Shown in pieces: positions 9,668 through 18,040 of a stretch of DNA of 64,000 bases. The notes below the pieces were generated by a model, which searched no databases, was not told the DNA's origin, and saw nothing but the letters and a program-made list of their open reading frames with translations. The stretch is from Stutzerimonas stutzeri (lineage in GTDB: Bacteria > Pseudomonadota > Gammaproteobacteria > Pseudomonadales > Pseudomonadaceae): assembly GCF_019090095.1 (NCBI RefSeq), contig NZ_JAGQFP010000003.1, positions 248,001-312,000 of the forward strand. Reading direction: 5' to 3'. The stretch's first letter is position 1. Each line of letters begins with the position of its first letter. The position numbers and the translations under genes were made by a program.

Positions 9668-11059
9668 TCAGGCGAAAATCTTGCCCGGATTCATGATGCC
9701 GTTGGGGTCGAAGGCCGCCTTGATCGCCTTCATGTAGGCAATTTCGGCGTGCGAACGGCTATAGGTCAGGTAATCGCGCTTGGTCATGCCGACGCCATGC
9801 TCGGCGGAAATCGAGCCGTTATACCGTTCAACCGTCTCGAACACCCACTTGTTGACCGCGGCGCACTTGTCGAAAAAGGCATCCTTGGACAGCGCCTCGG
9901 GCTTGAGGATGTTCAGGTGCAGGTTGCCGTCGCCGATGTGGCCGTACCAGAGCACCTCGAAGTCCGGATAGTTCTGCGTGACGATGGCGTCGATATCGGC
10001 AAGGAAGGCCGGCACCTTGGAAACGGTCACGGAGATGTCGTTCTTGTAGGGCGTCCAGTGCGAGATGGTCTCGGAAATGTATTCGCGCAGCTTCCAGAGG
10101 TTCTGCAGCTGCTGTTCGCTCTGACTCATCACGCCGTCGACCACCCAGCCTTCGTTGACGCAACGCTCGAAGGTCGCCAGGGCCTGCTCGGCGCGCTCCT
10201 CGGTGGTCGCCTCGAACTCGAGCAGCGCATAGAACGGCGTGCGGGTCTCGAACGGTGCGGGGATGTCACCGCGACCGAGCAGCTTGTCCAGGCATTTGTC
10301 GGAGAAGAACTCGAAGGCGGTCAGGTCCAGCTTGTCCTGGAAGGCGTGCAGCACCGGCATGATCGACTCGAAATCCGGCGTGCCCAGCACCATCGCGGTG
10401 AGGTTGGTGGGCTGGCGCTCCAGGCGCATGGTCGCCTCGACGACGAAGCCCAGCGTACCCTCGGCACCAATGAACAGCTGGCGCAGGTCGTAACCCGTGG
10501 CGTTCTTGATCAGGTCCTTGTTGAGCTCCAGCAGGTCGCCCTTGCCGGTGACCACTTTCAGGCCCGCCACCCAGTTGCGGGTCATGCCGTAGCGAATCAC
10601 CTTGATCCCACCGGCGTTGGTGCCGATGTTGCCGCCGATCTGGCTGGAGCCGGCCGAGGCGAAATCCACCGGGTAGTAGAGGCCCTTGTCCTCGGCGAAC
10701 TGCTGCAGCTGGGCGGTGATGACCCCGGGCTGGCAGACGACGGTGCGATCCATCTCGTCGAACGAGAGAATCTGGTTCATATAGTCGAAGGACACCACCA
10801 CCTCACCGTTGGCGGCGACCGCCGCGGCGGAGAGTCCGGTGCGACCGCCGGACGGCACCAGGGCGACCCGGCGCTCGTTGGCCCAGCGCACGATGGCCTG
10901 CACCTGCTCGACCGTTTTCGGGAACACGATGGCGGTGGGGGCCGGTGCGTAATGCTTGGTCCAGTCCTTGCCGAAGGTGTTCAGCGAATCGGCATCGGTC
11001 AGCACCTTGCCGGGCTCGACCAGGGCCTTCAGCTCGTCGATCAGGACAGAATCGGTCAT
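9668..11059 (-). CDS. D-2-hydroxyglutarate dehydrogenase (FAD-binding oxidoreductase)
   Basis: FAD-linked dehydrogenase that oxidises D-2-hydroxyglutarate to 2-oxoglutarate. About 463 residues: FAD-binding PCMH domain with PSGGRTGLSAAAVA and GGNIGTNAGGIKV, and a C-terminal oxidase domain with the metal/active-site motif YGHIGDGNLHLN and SAEHGVG. In P. stutzeri A1501 this enzyme is reported to work together with SerA, recycling the D-2-hydroxyglutarate that SerA makes; here the gene is divergent from serA, which fits. Several in-frame starts exist (GTG at 11089, ATG at 11083, 11062, 11059). I chose ATG 11059 because GAGAG lies at good distance. Confidence 0.93.
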   Translation of the reverse strand: MTDSVLIDELKALVEPGKVLTDADSLNTFGKDWTKHYAPAPTAIVFPKTVEQVQAIVRWANERRVALVPSGGRTGLSAAAVAANGEVVVSFDYMNQILSFDEMDRTVVCQPGVITAQLQQFAEDKGLYYPVDFASAGSSQIGGNIGTNAGGIKVIRYGMTRNWVAGLKVVTGKGDLLELNKDLIKNATGYDLRQLFIGAEGTLGFVVEATMRLERQPTNLTAMVLGTPDFESIMPVLHAFQDKLDLTAFEFFSDKCLDKLLGRGDIPAPFETRTPFYALLEFEATTEERAEQALATFERCVNEGWVVDGVMSQSEQQLQNLWKLREYISETISHWTPYKNDISVTVSKVPAFLADIDAIVTQNYPDFEVLWYGHIGDGNLHLNILKPEALSKDAFFDKCAAVNKWVFETVERYNGSISAEHGVGMTKRDYLTYSRSHAEIAYMKAIKAAFDPNGIMNPGKIFA

Positions 11060-11133
11060 CATCGGAACTCTCATTCGATTCATGGTCACCCTGAGTACGC
11101 TTCAGCTCAGGACAGGGAGTGTTTCGAGGGGCC

Positions 11134-11149
11134 CGTATGCTAGCATACG
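11134..11149. promoter_or_regulatory. Perfect 16-bp palindrome in the divergent D2HGDH/serA promoter region
   Basis: CGTATGCTAGCATACG is a perfect palindrome roughly midway in the 198-bp divergent intergenic space, flanked by GGGGC on one side and CCCCC on the other, which extends the symmetry with one unpaired base. It contains a TATGCT that could serve as a -10. It may be an operator for a dimeric regulator or simply promoter sequence; the binding factor is unknown. Confidence 0.5.
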
Positions 11150-11257
11150 CCCCCCTTTGAAACGTGCCTCGGCAGACTCCCGGCACCGGTACTACCGGGC
11201 TGGCCAGCCTTCGCTGGACACTTTGTCCTTCCCTTCGGCCTTAAGGTTTTAATGCAG

Positions 11258-12487
11258 ATGAGCCAGACCTCTCTCGACAAGAGCAAGATCAAGTTCCTTC
11301 TTCTCGAAGGCGTTCACCAGAACGCGGTCGACACCCTCAAGGCCGCAGGCTACTCCAACATCGAGTACCTCAAGACTGCGCTGACCGACGCGGAGCTGAA
11401 GGAAAAGATCGCTGATGTCCACTTCATCGGCATTCGTTCGCGCACCCAGCTGACCAAGGAAGTCTTCGAAGCCGCGAGCAAACTGATTGCCGTCGGCTGC
11501 TTCTGCATCGGCACCAACCAGGTCGACCTCAATGCCGCGCGCGAACTCGGCATCGCGGTGTTCAACGCGCCCTACTCCAACACCCGTTCGGTCGCTGAGC
11601 TGGTGCTGGCGGAAGCCATCCTGCTGCTACGCGGCATCCCGGAGAAGAACGCTTCCTGCCATCGCGGCGGCTGGATCAAGTCCGCGGCCAACTCGTTCGA
11701 AATTCGCGGCAAGAAGCTTGGCATCATCGGTTACGGCTCGATCGGCACGCAGCTGTCGGTACTCGCCGAGAGCCTCGGCATGCAGGTCTACTTCTATGAC
11801 GTGGTGACCAAGCTGCCGCTGGGCAACGCCACCCAGATCGGCTCGCTGTACGAGCTGCTGGGCATGTGCGACATCGTCTCCCTGCACGTTCCGGAACTGC
11901 CGTCGACCCAATGGATGATCGGCGAGAAGGAAATCCGCGCGATGAAGAAGGGCAGCATCCTGATCAACGCTGCCCGCGGTACCGTGGTCGAGCTGGACCA
12001 CCTGGCCGAAGCGATCAAGGACGAGCACCTGATCGGTGCCGCCATCGACGTGTTCCCGGTCGAGCCGAAGTCCAACGACGAGGAATTCGAAAGCCCCCTG
12101 CGCGGTCTGGATCGCGTGATCCTGACTCCGCACATCGGTGGTTCCACCGCCGAAGCCCAGGCCAACATCGGTCTGGAAGTCGCCGAGAAGCTGGTCAAGT
12201 ACAGCGACAACGGCACCTCGGTGTCCTCGGTCAACTTCCCTGAAGTGGCCCTGCCGTCGCATCCGGGCAAGCACCGTCTGCTGCACATCCACGAGAACAT
12301 CCCGGGCGTGATGAGCGAAATCAACAAGGTGTTCGCCGACAACGGCATCAACATCTGCGGCCAGTTCCTGCAGACCAACGACAAGGTCGGCTACGTGGTC
12401 ATCGACGTGGACAAGGAGTACTCCGACCTGGCGCTGGAAAAACTGCAGCAGGTCAACGGCACCATCCGCAGCCGCGTACTGTTCTAA
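11258..12487 (+). CDS. serA: SerA, D-3-phosphoglycerate dehydrogenase
   Basis: NAD-dependent first enzyme of serine biosynthesis, oxidising 3-phosphoglycerate; members also reduce 2-oxoglutarate to D-2-hydroxyglutarate. 409 residues. NAD-binding loop GIIGYGSIGTQL, catalytic Arg/Glu/His of the D-2-hydroxyacid dehydrogenase fold (NAARGTVVEL, LTPHIGGSTAEAQ), and a C-terminal ACT domain beginning at HIHENIPGVMSEIN. The ATG at 11258 (MSQTSLDK) matches homologues; an ATG two codons upstream (11252) is possible. A strong terminator follows. Confidence 0.97.
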   Translation: MSQTSLDKSKIKFLLLEGVHQNAVDTLKAAGYSNIEYLKTALTDAELKEKIADVHFIGIRSRTQLTKEVFEAASKLIAVGCFCIGTNQVDLNAARELGIAVFNAPYSNTRSVAELVLAEAILLLRGIPEKNASCHRGGWIKSAANSFEIRGKKLGIIGYGSIGTQLSVLAESLGMQVYFYDVVTKLPLGNATQIGSLYELLGMCDIVSLHVPELPSTQWMIGEKEIRAMKKGSILINAARGTVVELDHLAEAIKDEHLIGAAIDVFPVEPKSNDEEFESPLRGLDRVILTPHIGGSTAEAQANIGLEVAEKLVKYSDNGTSVSSVNFPEVALPSHPGKHRLLHIHENIPGVMSEINKVFADNGINICGQFLQTNDKVGYVVIDVDKEYSDLALEKLQQVNGTIRSRVLF

Positions 12488-12507
12488 GTCGCAGCGCAGC
12501 GGGTAGG

Positions 12508-12532
12508 AAGGGAGGCTCCGGCCTCCCTTTTT
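12508..12532 (+). terminator. Rho-independent terminator of serA
   Basis: GGGAGGC, loop TCCG, GCCTCCC, then TTTTT, starting 21 bases after the serA stop. Confidence 0.92.
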
Positions 12533-12551
12533 CATTGGCGGCCAAAAAAGC

Positions 12552-12839
12552 TCAGCTGGCCGGCCGGTTGTGGCTGCCGGCCTCGCTGCCATGCGGCGCG
12601 GGCCCTTCCGACGGTAGCCTGCGCTCGACCGGCGCTTGCGGCGGGATTTCGGGAGGTGCCTCGAGCGTCGGTGGACGAGGCTGGCGGTCATCCTGGCGGT
12701 CGATGATTTCCTGGCGCGGCTCGCGATTATCCAGCGGATGCTCGCGGCTTTTCTCCGGCAAGGTCGGACCGGTGCCGGTCGCGCTTGCCGAGCTGGCCAG
12801 CATCAGGCTGGCAATGAAAAACCCAAGGCGTAGGTCCAT
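12552..12839 (-). CDS. Small secreted proline-rich protein
   Basis: 95 residues. A signal peptide is clear (MDLRLGFFIASLMLASSASA). The mature part is hydrophilic and rich in Pro, Arg, Glu and Gln (EKSREHPLDNREPRQEI, PPEIPPQAPVERR) with no cysteine and no recognisable domain, so it is likely disordered. GGAG lies 6 bases before the ATG. Convergent with serA. Function unknown. Confidence 0.62.
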   Translation of the reverse strand: MDLRLGFFIASLMLASSASATGTGPTLPEKSREHPLDNREPRQEIIDRQDDRQPRPPTLEAPPEIPPQAPVERRLPSEGPAPHGSEAGSHNRPAS

Positions 12840-12959
12840 GGCCTGCTCCTCGAGGACAGCCCGCCGCGTGGCAACCCTCAGCGAAGCGCCAGGCGACGAG
12901 ACTGCCCTCGGTATAAAGCCCCAGCAAGACGCCGGGGCTTCGGGTCTGCTGACGCCCGG

Positions 12960-13277
12960 TCAGTTACTGCCGCCGGTGCCACCGGTACCGGTACCCGAAC
13001 CAGTACCCGCGCCGGTTTCACTACTGCCGGTCCCGGTGGTATTGCCCACGCTGGTGCCCGTCCCGGTTCCGGGGCCTGCTGCCTCGCCGCTACCGGTCGT
13101 GGTACCCGCACCGGTGGTCAGGCCGGAGCGATTGGTGTCGTCGGTGGTTTTTCCGTCCATCGACTCCTGCTTGGTTTCAGCACTGGTGGCGCTGTCGGTG
13201 CTGGTGGTACCCGCGGCGAAAACACCCGTGGACATCAGCCCGGCCAGAGTCAAGGCAGCCAATTTGGTCATTTGCAT
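12960..13277 (-). CDS. Small secreted Gly/Thr-rich low-complexity protein
   Basis: 105 residues with a signal peptide (MQMTKLAALTLAGLMSTGVFA). The second half is almost only Gly, Thr and Ser (for example GTGTGTSVGNTTGTGSSETG), the first half acidic and polar. GGAGAG precedes the ATG at 13277; ATG 13271 is an alternative. A longer frame upstream has no signal peptide and is rejected. Likely periplasmic or exported and disordered; function unknown. Confidence 0.62.
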   Translation of the reverse strand: MQMTKLAALTLAGLMSTGVFAAGTTSTDSATSAETKQESMDGKTTDDTNRSGLTTGAGTTTGSGEAAGPGTGTGTSVGNTTGTGSSETGAGTGSGTGTGGTGGSN

Positions 13278-13487
13278 GTGTGCTCTCCTGTTTCCGTGGG
13301 TTACATCTATTCGGGCATTACCCGGGCGCAGGGGTTGCACAGCGCATGCGATAAATTGTTTCCACAGGGCGCAAAGCGCCATGCCAAGCCGCCCGGTGCA
13401 GGTTGACCGTTCGTCGCCGATCGCCGAAGACGACCGTTCGTCGCCGCTTTTGGCCACCTCAGCCGGTCGAAACCGGACGGCTCGACC

Positions 13488-15185
13488 TCAGCGCAGCAAC
13501 TGCCAGAGCGAGATGCCGACGCCCGCCATGCTTTCGCCCGCCACCAACCCGGCCGCCGCCACGATCACGAATCGCTCGGCGAGGCCGCGCCAGCGCGCCG
13601 CGAACGCCCAGGCCAGCAGCGAACCGAACGCCATCATCAGCGAGATCGAGGCGGGAATGATGAAGGCCAAGCCCAGCGCGGCGGAACTGGGCAGCCAGCG
13701 CAAGCGGGATACCGAGGCGAGCCCTTCGAGAATGCCCAGACCGATACCGGCCAGCGCGCCAACCAGCATCGCCCAGCGGATGTCCGGACCGATCGACCCG
13801 AGTCCGGCGGTCAGGGCCTCGGCGACAGCCTTCCAGGTTGCCACCGCGGGCGCCGGCCATTCGGGGGTGATCAACATGGCCTGCGGATCGGGGATCAGCA
13901 GCTGGTAAACCATCACCCCCACCAGGCTGCCCACCAGAATGCCCAGACACTGAGCGACCACCTGGCGTGACGGTGCCGCGCCGATGGCGTGCCCCACCTT
14001 GAAGTCATTGAGCAGATCGGTGCATTGGCCCGCGGCGCCACCGGCCGTGTTGGCACTCATGAGATTGATCGCCACCTGACCCGGCGCAACGGCGCCGAAG
14101 CTCAATTGCGACAGTTGACCGATCGCGCCAATCGGCGGGATACCTGTCGCGCCGACCACTCGCGCAGCCACCATTGCCAGAAGCACCGCCAAGGGGATCG
14201 ACAGCGCAGCCATCAGCGGCTGGATGTCGAACAAGATCACCTGCATGGCCACCACCCACAACGCCGCCGAAGCCAATCCGAGCAGCGGAAGCGGGCTGGG
14301 CCGACGAGGTGCCCACCCCCGTGACGCCGGCGCGCGGCGGGCGCGCACCGCTCGCAACCCGAGGGAGGTCAAGGTGGCGCACACCATCAGACTGACACCG
14401 GGCCAGAGCAACCACTCGATGAGCAGGGCGAACTGCGGCCCGCGCGCGTCGGCCGGCATCGCGACCAGGCCTTCGGCGATCAGCCAGGGCGACAGCAGCC
14501 CCCAGGCCAGCACCGCCCCGAGCAATAGCGACAGGCCGACCCGCAAACCGATGATGCCGCCAAAGCCCACCAGTAGCAGCGAGGGTTCGAGGCTGAACGT
14601 GAGGCGTTCCAGCTGCATGCCAGGCGCCCAGCGCGGCAAGGTCCAGAGGCTGTCGACCAGCTTGCTCAGTGCGGCCAGCACGGCGGCAGCGCCAAGCACC
14701 CACAACCGCCTGACCGCTTCGGCGCCGTGGCTGTAGATCTGCTGCATGGTCGCCAAGGTCGCCATCCCCTCGGGAAACCGCAGACCGCCTTCGACGATCA
14801 ATGAGGGCCGCAGGTACCAGGCGACCCAGATACCGAGAAAGCTCACCGAGAACACCCAAGCCATCAACGGCAAGGTATCGAACGACTGCCCGGTGATCAG
14901 CGTGTAGGCCGGAATGGGCGCCACCAGTCCGCTGGAGATGATCGACGCCGCGGAGGACGCGGCGGTCTGGTTGATATTGCTCTCATGCAGCGACCAGGCC
15001 GGTTGGCGCCCGGTTCGCGCCAGGCTCTGCCAGAAGCCGAAGCCGACCAGCAGCGCAATGATCGACATGTTGAACGACCAACCGATCTTCAGCCCGGAGT
15101 AGACATTCGAAGGCGTCAGCACGGCACCGAGCAGCAGGCCGGTCGCCAATGCGCGCAGCGTTAATTCGCGTTGGGGTTCACTCAT
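13488..15185 (-). CDS. OPT-family oligopeptide/metal-chelate transporter
   Basis: 565-residue polytopic inner-membrane protein with about 14 hydrophobic helices. It carries OPT-family features: the N-terminal LTPSNVYSGLKIGWSFNMSI segment, NQTAASSAASIISSGLVAPI, and GGAAGQCTDLLNDFKVGHAIGA near residue 400. OPT members move small peptides or metal-siderophore complexes by cation symport; the substrate here is unknown. It is shorter than many bacterial members (about 600-700). Divergent from csgD with about 200 bp between. Confidence 0.87.
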   Translation of the reverse strand: MSEPQRELTLRALATGLLLGAVLTPSNVYSGLKIGWSFNMSIIALLVGFGFWQSLARTGRQPAWSLHESNINQTAASSAASIISSGLVAPIPAYTLITGQSFDTLPLMAWVFSVSFLGIWVAWYLRPSLIVEGGLRFPEGMATLATMQQIYSHGAEAVRRLWVLGAAAVLAALSKLVDSLWTLPRWAPGMQLERLTFSLEPSLLLVGFGGIIGLRVGLSLLLGAVLAWGLLSPWLIAEGLVAMPADARGPQFALLIEWLLWPGVSLMVCATLTSLGLRAVRARRAPASRGWAPRRPSPLPLLGLASAALWVVAMQVILFDIQPLMAALSIPLAVLLAMVAARVVGATGIPPIGAIGQLSQLSFGAVAPGQVAINLMSANTAGGAAGQCTDLLNDFKVGHAIGAAPSRQVVAQCLGILVGSLVGVMVYQLLIPDPQAMLITPEWPAPAVATWKAVAEALTAGLGSIGPDIRWAMLVGALAGIGLGILEGLASVSRLRWLPSSAALGLAFIIPASISLMMAFGSLLAWAFAARWRGLAERFVIVAAAGLVAGESMAGVGISLWQLLR

Positions 15186-15386
15186 GCCAGCTCCATCGAA
15201 TGGGTGATTGACTCACCTTAGCCCATCGTTTCCACCGACTCGATCGCTCAACCGCTCGTCGGGTTATTGCCATCCCAGCGCAGATACCGACCCAATCGAC
15301 GCGTAAACGCTGAACTTCGTCAATAAGCGTCGGTCGTTTAGTAACTTTTCTATGTGGCATAACGGCACTCAGACCAAGGATCGACC

Positions 15387-16049
15387 ATGGACGAAGCGGA
15401 TTTCACCCACCAGGAACGTACCCGGCCTACCGTCACTCTGTTAACCGGCAATGAACTCCTGGGATTGTTCTTCAGACATTTCCTCGGCGAACAGGCCCAG
15501 CTCGACGTCGCCCTGTCACGGATCGGGGAGAGCGTCCGCGAGACCAGCGACCTGTTTCTCGTCGACGCAGGCAGCAGCCAGACCGAACAGCTTTCGCGGC
15601 TTCTTGACCAGCTCGAGGACGACACCCCCGTGGCGTTGGTGAACATCGCCCCCGAACAAGCCGAGCTGCTGGTGGACAAGCACCCCGGCATTCGTGGCGT
15701 GTTCTACAGCCACGCCACCCGAGAGCACCTGCTCGATGGCATCCAGGTCCTGCTCGACGGCGGTGACTGGCTGCCCAGGGTCCTGACCGAGCGTCTGCTC
15801 AGTCAATGGCGTCGCATGCGTCAGCTGGCCGGCAGCAAGCCGTCGCTGACCCTGCGCGAACGCGAGATTCTCAGCCTGGCCGGCAAAGGCCTGTCCAATG
15901 CCGAGATCGCCGAGCAGCTGTGCCTGAGCCCACACACCATCAAGAGCCATATCCACAACCTGCTGCGCAAGATCGGCGCCTCCAACCGTGCCGAGGCGGC
16001 GTTCCTGCTGCGTGGGCGGTTGGATTGGTCCGAGTCGTGCCACGCCTGA
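15387..16049 (+). CDS. csgD: CsgD-like LuxR-family curli regulator
   Basis: 220 residues. N-terminal receiver-like domain (about 15-135) and a C-terminal LuxR helix-turn-helix (153-208: LTLREREILSLAGKGLSNAE, then LSPHTIKSHIHNLLRKIG). The block GVFYSHATREHLLDGIQ aligns well with the corresponding GVFYS segment of enterobacterial CsgD, which distinguishes it from general LuxR regulators. It probably activates the curlin genes downstream. csgE overlaps its 3' end, and 200 bp of comparatively AT-rich DNA lies upstream. Confidence 0.87.
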   Translation: MDEADFTHQERTRPTVTLLTGNELLGLFFRHFLGEQAQLDVALSRIGESVRETSDLFLVDAGSSQTEQLSRLLDQLEDDTPVALVNIAPEQAELLVDKHPGIRGVFYSHATREHLLDGIQVLLDGGDWLPRVLTERLLSQWRRMRQLAGSKPSLTLREREILSLAGKGLSNAEIAEQLCLSPHTIKSHIHNLLRKIGASNRAEAAFLLRGRLDWSESCHA

Positions 16050-16444
16050 CGCACCTGCTGCTCCTGGCCCTGCTCGCCGTGCCGCAGGCGCAAGCGGCGG
16101 CTGGGCAGGCACAGCGCGAGGCAGCGCTGAGCGGGTTGATCATCGACAACACCATCAGCCGCTTCGGCCACGACTTCCACCGCTACCTGAGCGCCCGTTT
16201 ACAGGACGCGAGCGAGCTGGAGGCCGATCTGGTGGTCCGCGAACGGCCGTCGGCCCGCTGGGGCAGCCTGGTCTGGGTGGAATATGGGCAGCGCACGGTT
16301 TATCGCCGTTTCCTGCAGCCCAACGCGGCGGAGATCGAGCCGATCGCGGCACAGGCCGCGCAACTGATACTCGAGGAAGTCAGCCGCAGCAAGCTCGAAA
16401 GCCTGCTGCAGGACACCTTCGACATGGACCGTGATGAACTCTGA
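16037..16444 (+). CDS. csgE: CsgE, curli assembly/transport accessory protein
   Basis: About 135 residues; periplasmic specificity factor that caps the CsgG pore and guides CsgA. Signal peptide VPRLTHLLLLALLAVPQAQA. The mature protein matches CsgE in GLIIDNTISRFGHDFHRYLS and in ERPSARWGS, the best-conserved signature. The start is GTG at 16037, inside the end of csgD, so the two are translationally coupled; no strong ribosome site is visible. Confidence 0.9.
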   Translation: MPRLTHLLLLALLAVPQAQAAAGQAQREAALSGLIIDNTISRFGHDFHRYLSARLQDASELEADLVVRERPSARWGSLVWVEYGQRTVYRRFLQPNAAEIEPIAAQAAQLILEEVSRSKLESLLQDTFDMDRDEL

Positions 16445-16561
16445 CCGGGGCCAAGGGATTAATCCGCTCCACCTATCGTGGCGCGACGCTTTGAACCGTT
16501 CGATGGATGTTCAGCGGCTTGCTGCCAGTCAAGAATCCGAGCACTACTCCGAGGTGCCTGC

Positions 16562-17047
16562 ATGGATCGTCTAGCCCTGTTTCGCCGTGGCGTGCTCGCC
16601 GCGCTTCTGCTCATCGGCCACGCCGCGTCGCAGGCTGCAGACCTGCTCGACAATGGCGACCTGGCCGAGGGCCCGCTCAGTCTCGAAAACCCCGCCATGC
16701 TGGCGCTGCCGCTGGACGGACAGAGCGCGCAGGTGCTGCAGCAGGGCAACGACAACCTGGCCGAGCTGACCCAGGTCGGCGACCGTCAGTTGGCCGGCAT
16801 CGTCCAGCAGGGTAGCGATCAGCAAGCCTTCATCCTGCAGCAAGGCGACAACCAGCTGGCCAGCATCCTTCAGGTCGGCCAGGGCAATATCGCCGGCATC
16901 AGCCAGATCGGCAGCGACAACCAGGCCGCCATCGCCCAGATCGGCGCCAATAACAACGCCAGCATCGAGCAGCTTGGCAGTGGCCTGAGCAGTAGCGTCA
17001 TCCAATACGGAAGCGGTCAGCACATTCAGATCGTGCAACATCAATAG
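16562..17047 (+). CDS. csgB: CsgB-like curlin nucleator
   Basis: 161 residues with a signal peptide (MDRLALFRRGVLAALLLIG onward). After about residue 55 it consists of five to six curlin repeats of about 22 residues with the Q-x-G-x-x-N pattern: QVLQQGNDNLAELTQVGDRQ, QQGSDQQAFILQQGDNQ, QVGQGNIAGISQIGSDNQAA. It is shorter than the next curlin gene and lies first, as csgB does in csgBA operons, so I call it the minor, nucleating subunit; assignment of B versus A is by length and order. GAGG lies 7 bases before the ATG. Confidence 0.85.
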   Translation: MDRLALFRRGVLAALLLIGHAASQAADLLDNGDLAEGPLSLENPAMLALPLDGQSAQVLQQGNDNLAELTQVGDRQLAGIVQQGSDQQAFILQQGDNQLASILQVGQGNIAGISQIGSDNQAAIAQIGANNNASIEQLGSGLSSSVIQYGSGQHIQIVQHQ

Positions 17048-17073
17048 CCAGTCGACCGAAAAGGGACTTTGCC

Positions 17074-18000
17074 ATGCGCAGCCGCCTGCCATTCTTCACC
17101 CTCGCCGTGCTGCTGAGCACCGCCCCGCACCTGTATGCCGACAACAGCGTCCGGATCGCACAGAACGGTAACGACAATTCGGCCATCGCGGATCAGACCG
17201 GCACGCTCAACGAAACCGTAATCCGGCAGAACGGCGTCGGCAATGACGCTTCGGTTTCCCAGTTCGCCGAGTCGAACCAGGCCAGCGTCGTGCAGATCGG
17301 CAGCAGCAACGAGGTCTCCGTCTATCAGGGTCCCGAAAGCCACTTCGGCACCGCGAGCGTCTACCAGCAGGGCACCGGCAACCGCACCGAGGTCGAGCAG
17401 AGCTGGTACGCCAACGACCTGCAACTGAGCAGCGTGGGCGATGGCAACTTCATCTCCGCCACGCAACAGGGCCTCGCCCAGGCCGAGGCCTACCAGATCG
17501 GTAACGACAACTCGGTGACGCTCACCCAGGACGGCATCTACCACGGTACTCGGCTGGCCGTTTACCAGGTCGGCGACGATAACCTGGCCAACATCGACCA
17601 GGGCGATGCCGGCCAGTTGCAACTGGCCCAGAACGGCAACCGGAACAGTGCTCAGATCCTGCAGAACACGCTGTTCGGCGAGGTCGTTTTCCAGCAGCTC
17701 GGTGACGACAATCGTCTGAACGTGGAGCAGAGTGGGCGCGGCAACGGCTTCCGGGGCTCATCGACCGGCAACGGCAACGACGTCGAACTGGTGCAGTGGT
17801 ACGACGGCAACCAGGCCAGCGTCGTACAGACCGGCGATGGCAACCTCGCCGATATCCGCCAACTGGCCGAATACAACGAGGCTCGCGTCAGCCAGGTCGG
17901 CACAGCGAACGAGGCGGCAATCACCCAGAGCGCCGCGGGCATGCATGCCGTGATCCAGCAGACCGGCAGCGGCAACCAGGCCATGATCACTCAGCAGTAA
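17074..18000 (+). CDS. csgA: CsgA-like major curlin subunit
   Basis: 308 residues, about twice the size of E. coli CsgA (151). Signal peptide MRSRLPFFTLAVLLSTAPHLYA, then roughly twelve irregular curlin repeats of about 22 residues, e.g. RIAQNGNDNSAIADQTGTLN, VVQIGSSNEVSVYQG, AYQIGNDNSVTLTQDG, VVQTGDGNLADIRQ, QQTGSGNQAMITQQ. Each predicts a strand-loop-strand rung of an amyloid beta-solenoid. Several repeats are degenerate (WYANDLQLSSVGDGN, FRGSSTGNGND). The first half also contains inserts. AAGGGA lies 7 bases upstream of the ATG. Confidence 0.87.
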   Translation: MRSRLPFFTLAVLLSTAPHLYADNSVRIAQNGNDNSAIADQTGTLNETVIRQNGVGNDASVSQFAESNQASVVQIGSSNEVSVYQGPESHFGTASVYQQGTGNRTEVEQSWYANDLQLSSVGDGNFISATQQGLAQAEAYQIGNDNSVTLTQDGIYHGTRLAVYQVGDDNLANIDQGDAGQLQLAQNGNRNSAQILQNTLFGEVVFQQLGDDNRLNVEQSGRGNGFRGSSTGNGNDVELVQWYDGNQASVVQTGDGNLADIRQLAEYNEARVSQVGTANEAAITQSAAGMHAVIQQTGSGNQAMITQQ

Positions 18001-18040
18001 GCCGCTGCGCCTGATCGCACCCGCGCATGACTGTTCGCCC

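Noticed and set aside
9440..11143. 567-residue open frame opposite the D-2-hydroxyglutarate dehydrogenase gene
   Set aside because: Antisense shadow; composition (many His, Gln, Arg) is typical of reversed high-GC coding sequence.
12535..13908. 457-residue plus-strand frame across the two small secreted proteins and the OPT end
   Set aside because: Low-complexity Pro/Val/Ser sequence, no start signals; the minus-strand genes have signal peptides and ribosome sites.
16730..17990. Recurrent CAG/GGC/AAC-rich DNA repeats
   Set aside because: Explained by curlin protein repeats in csgB and csgA; not a DNA-level repeat element.
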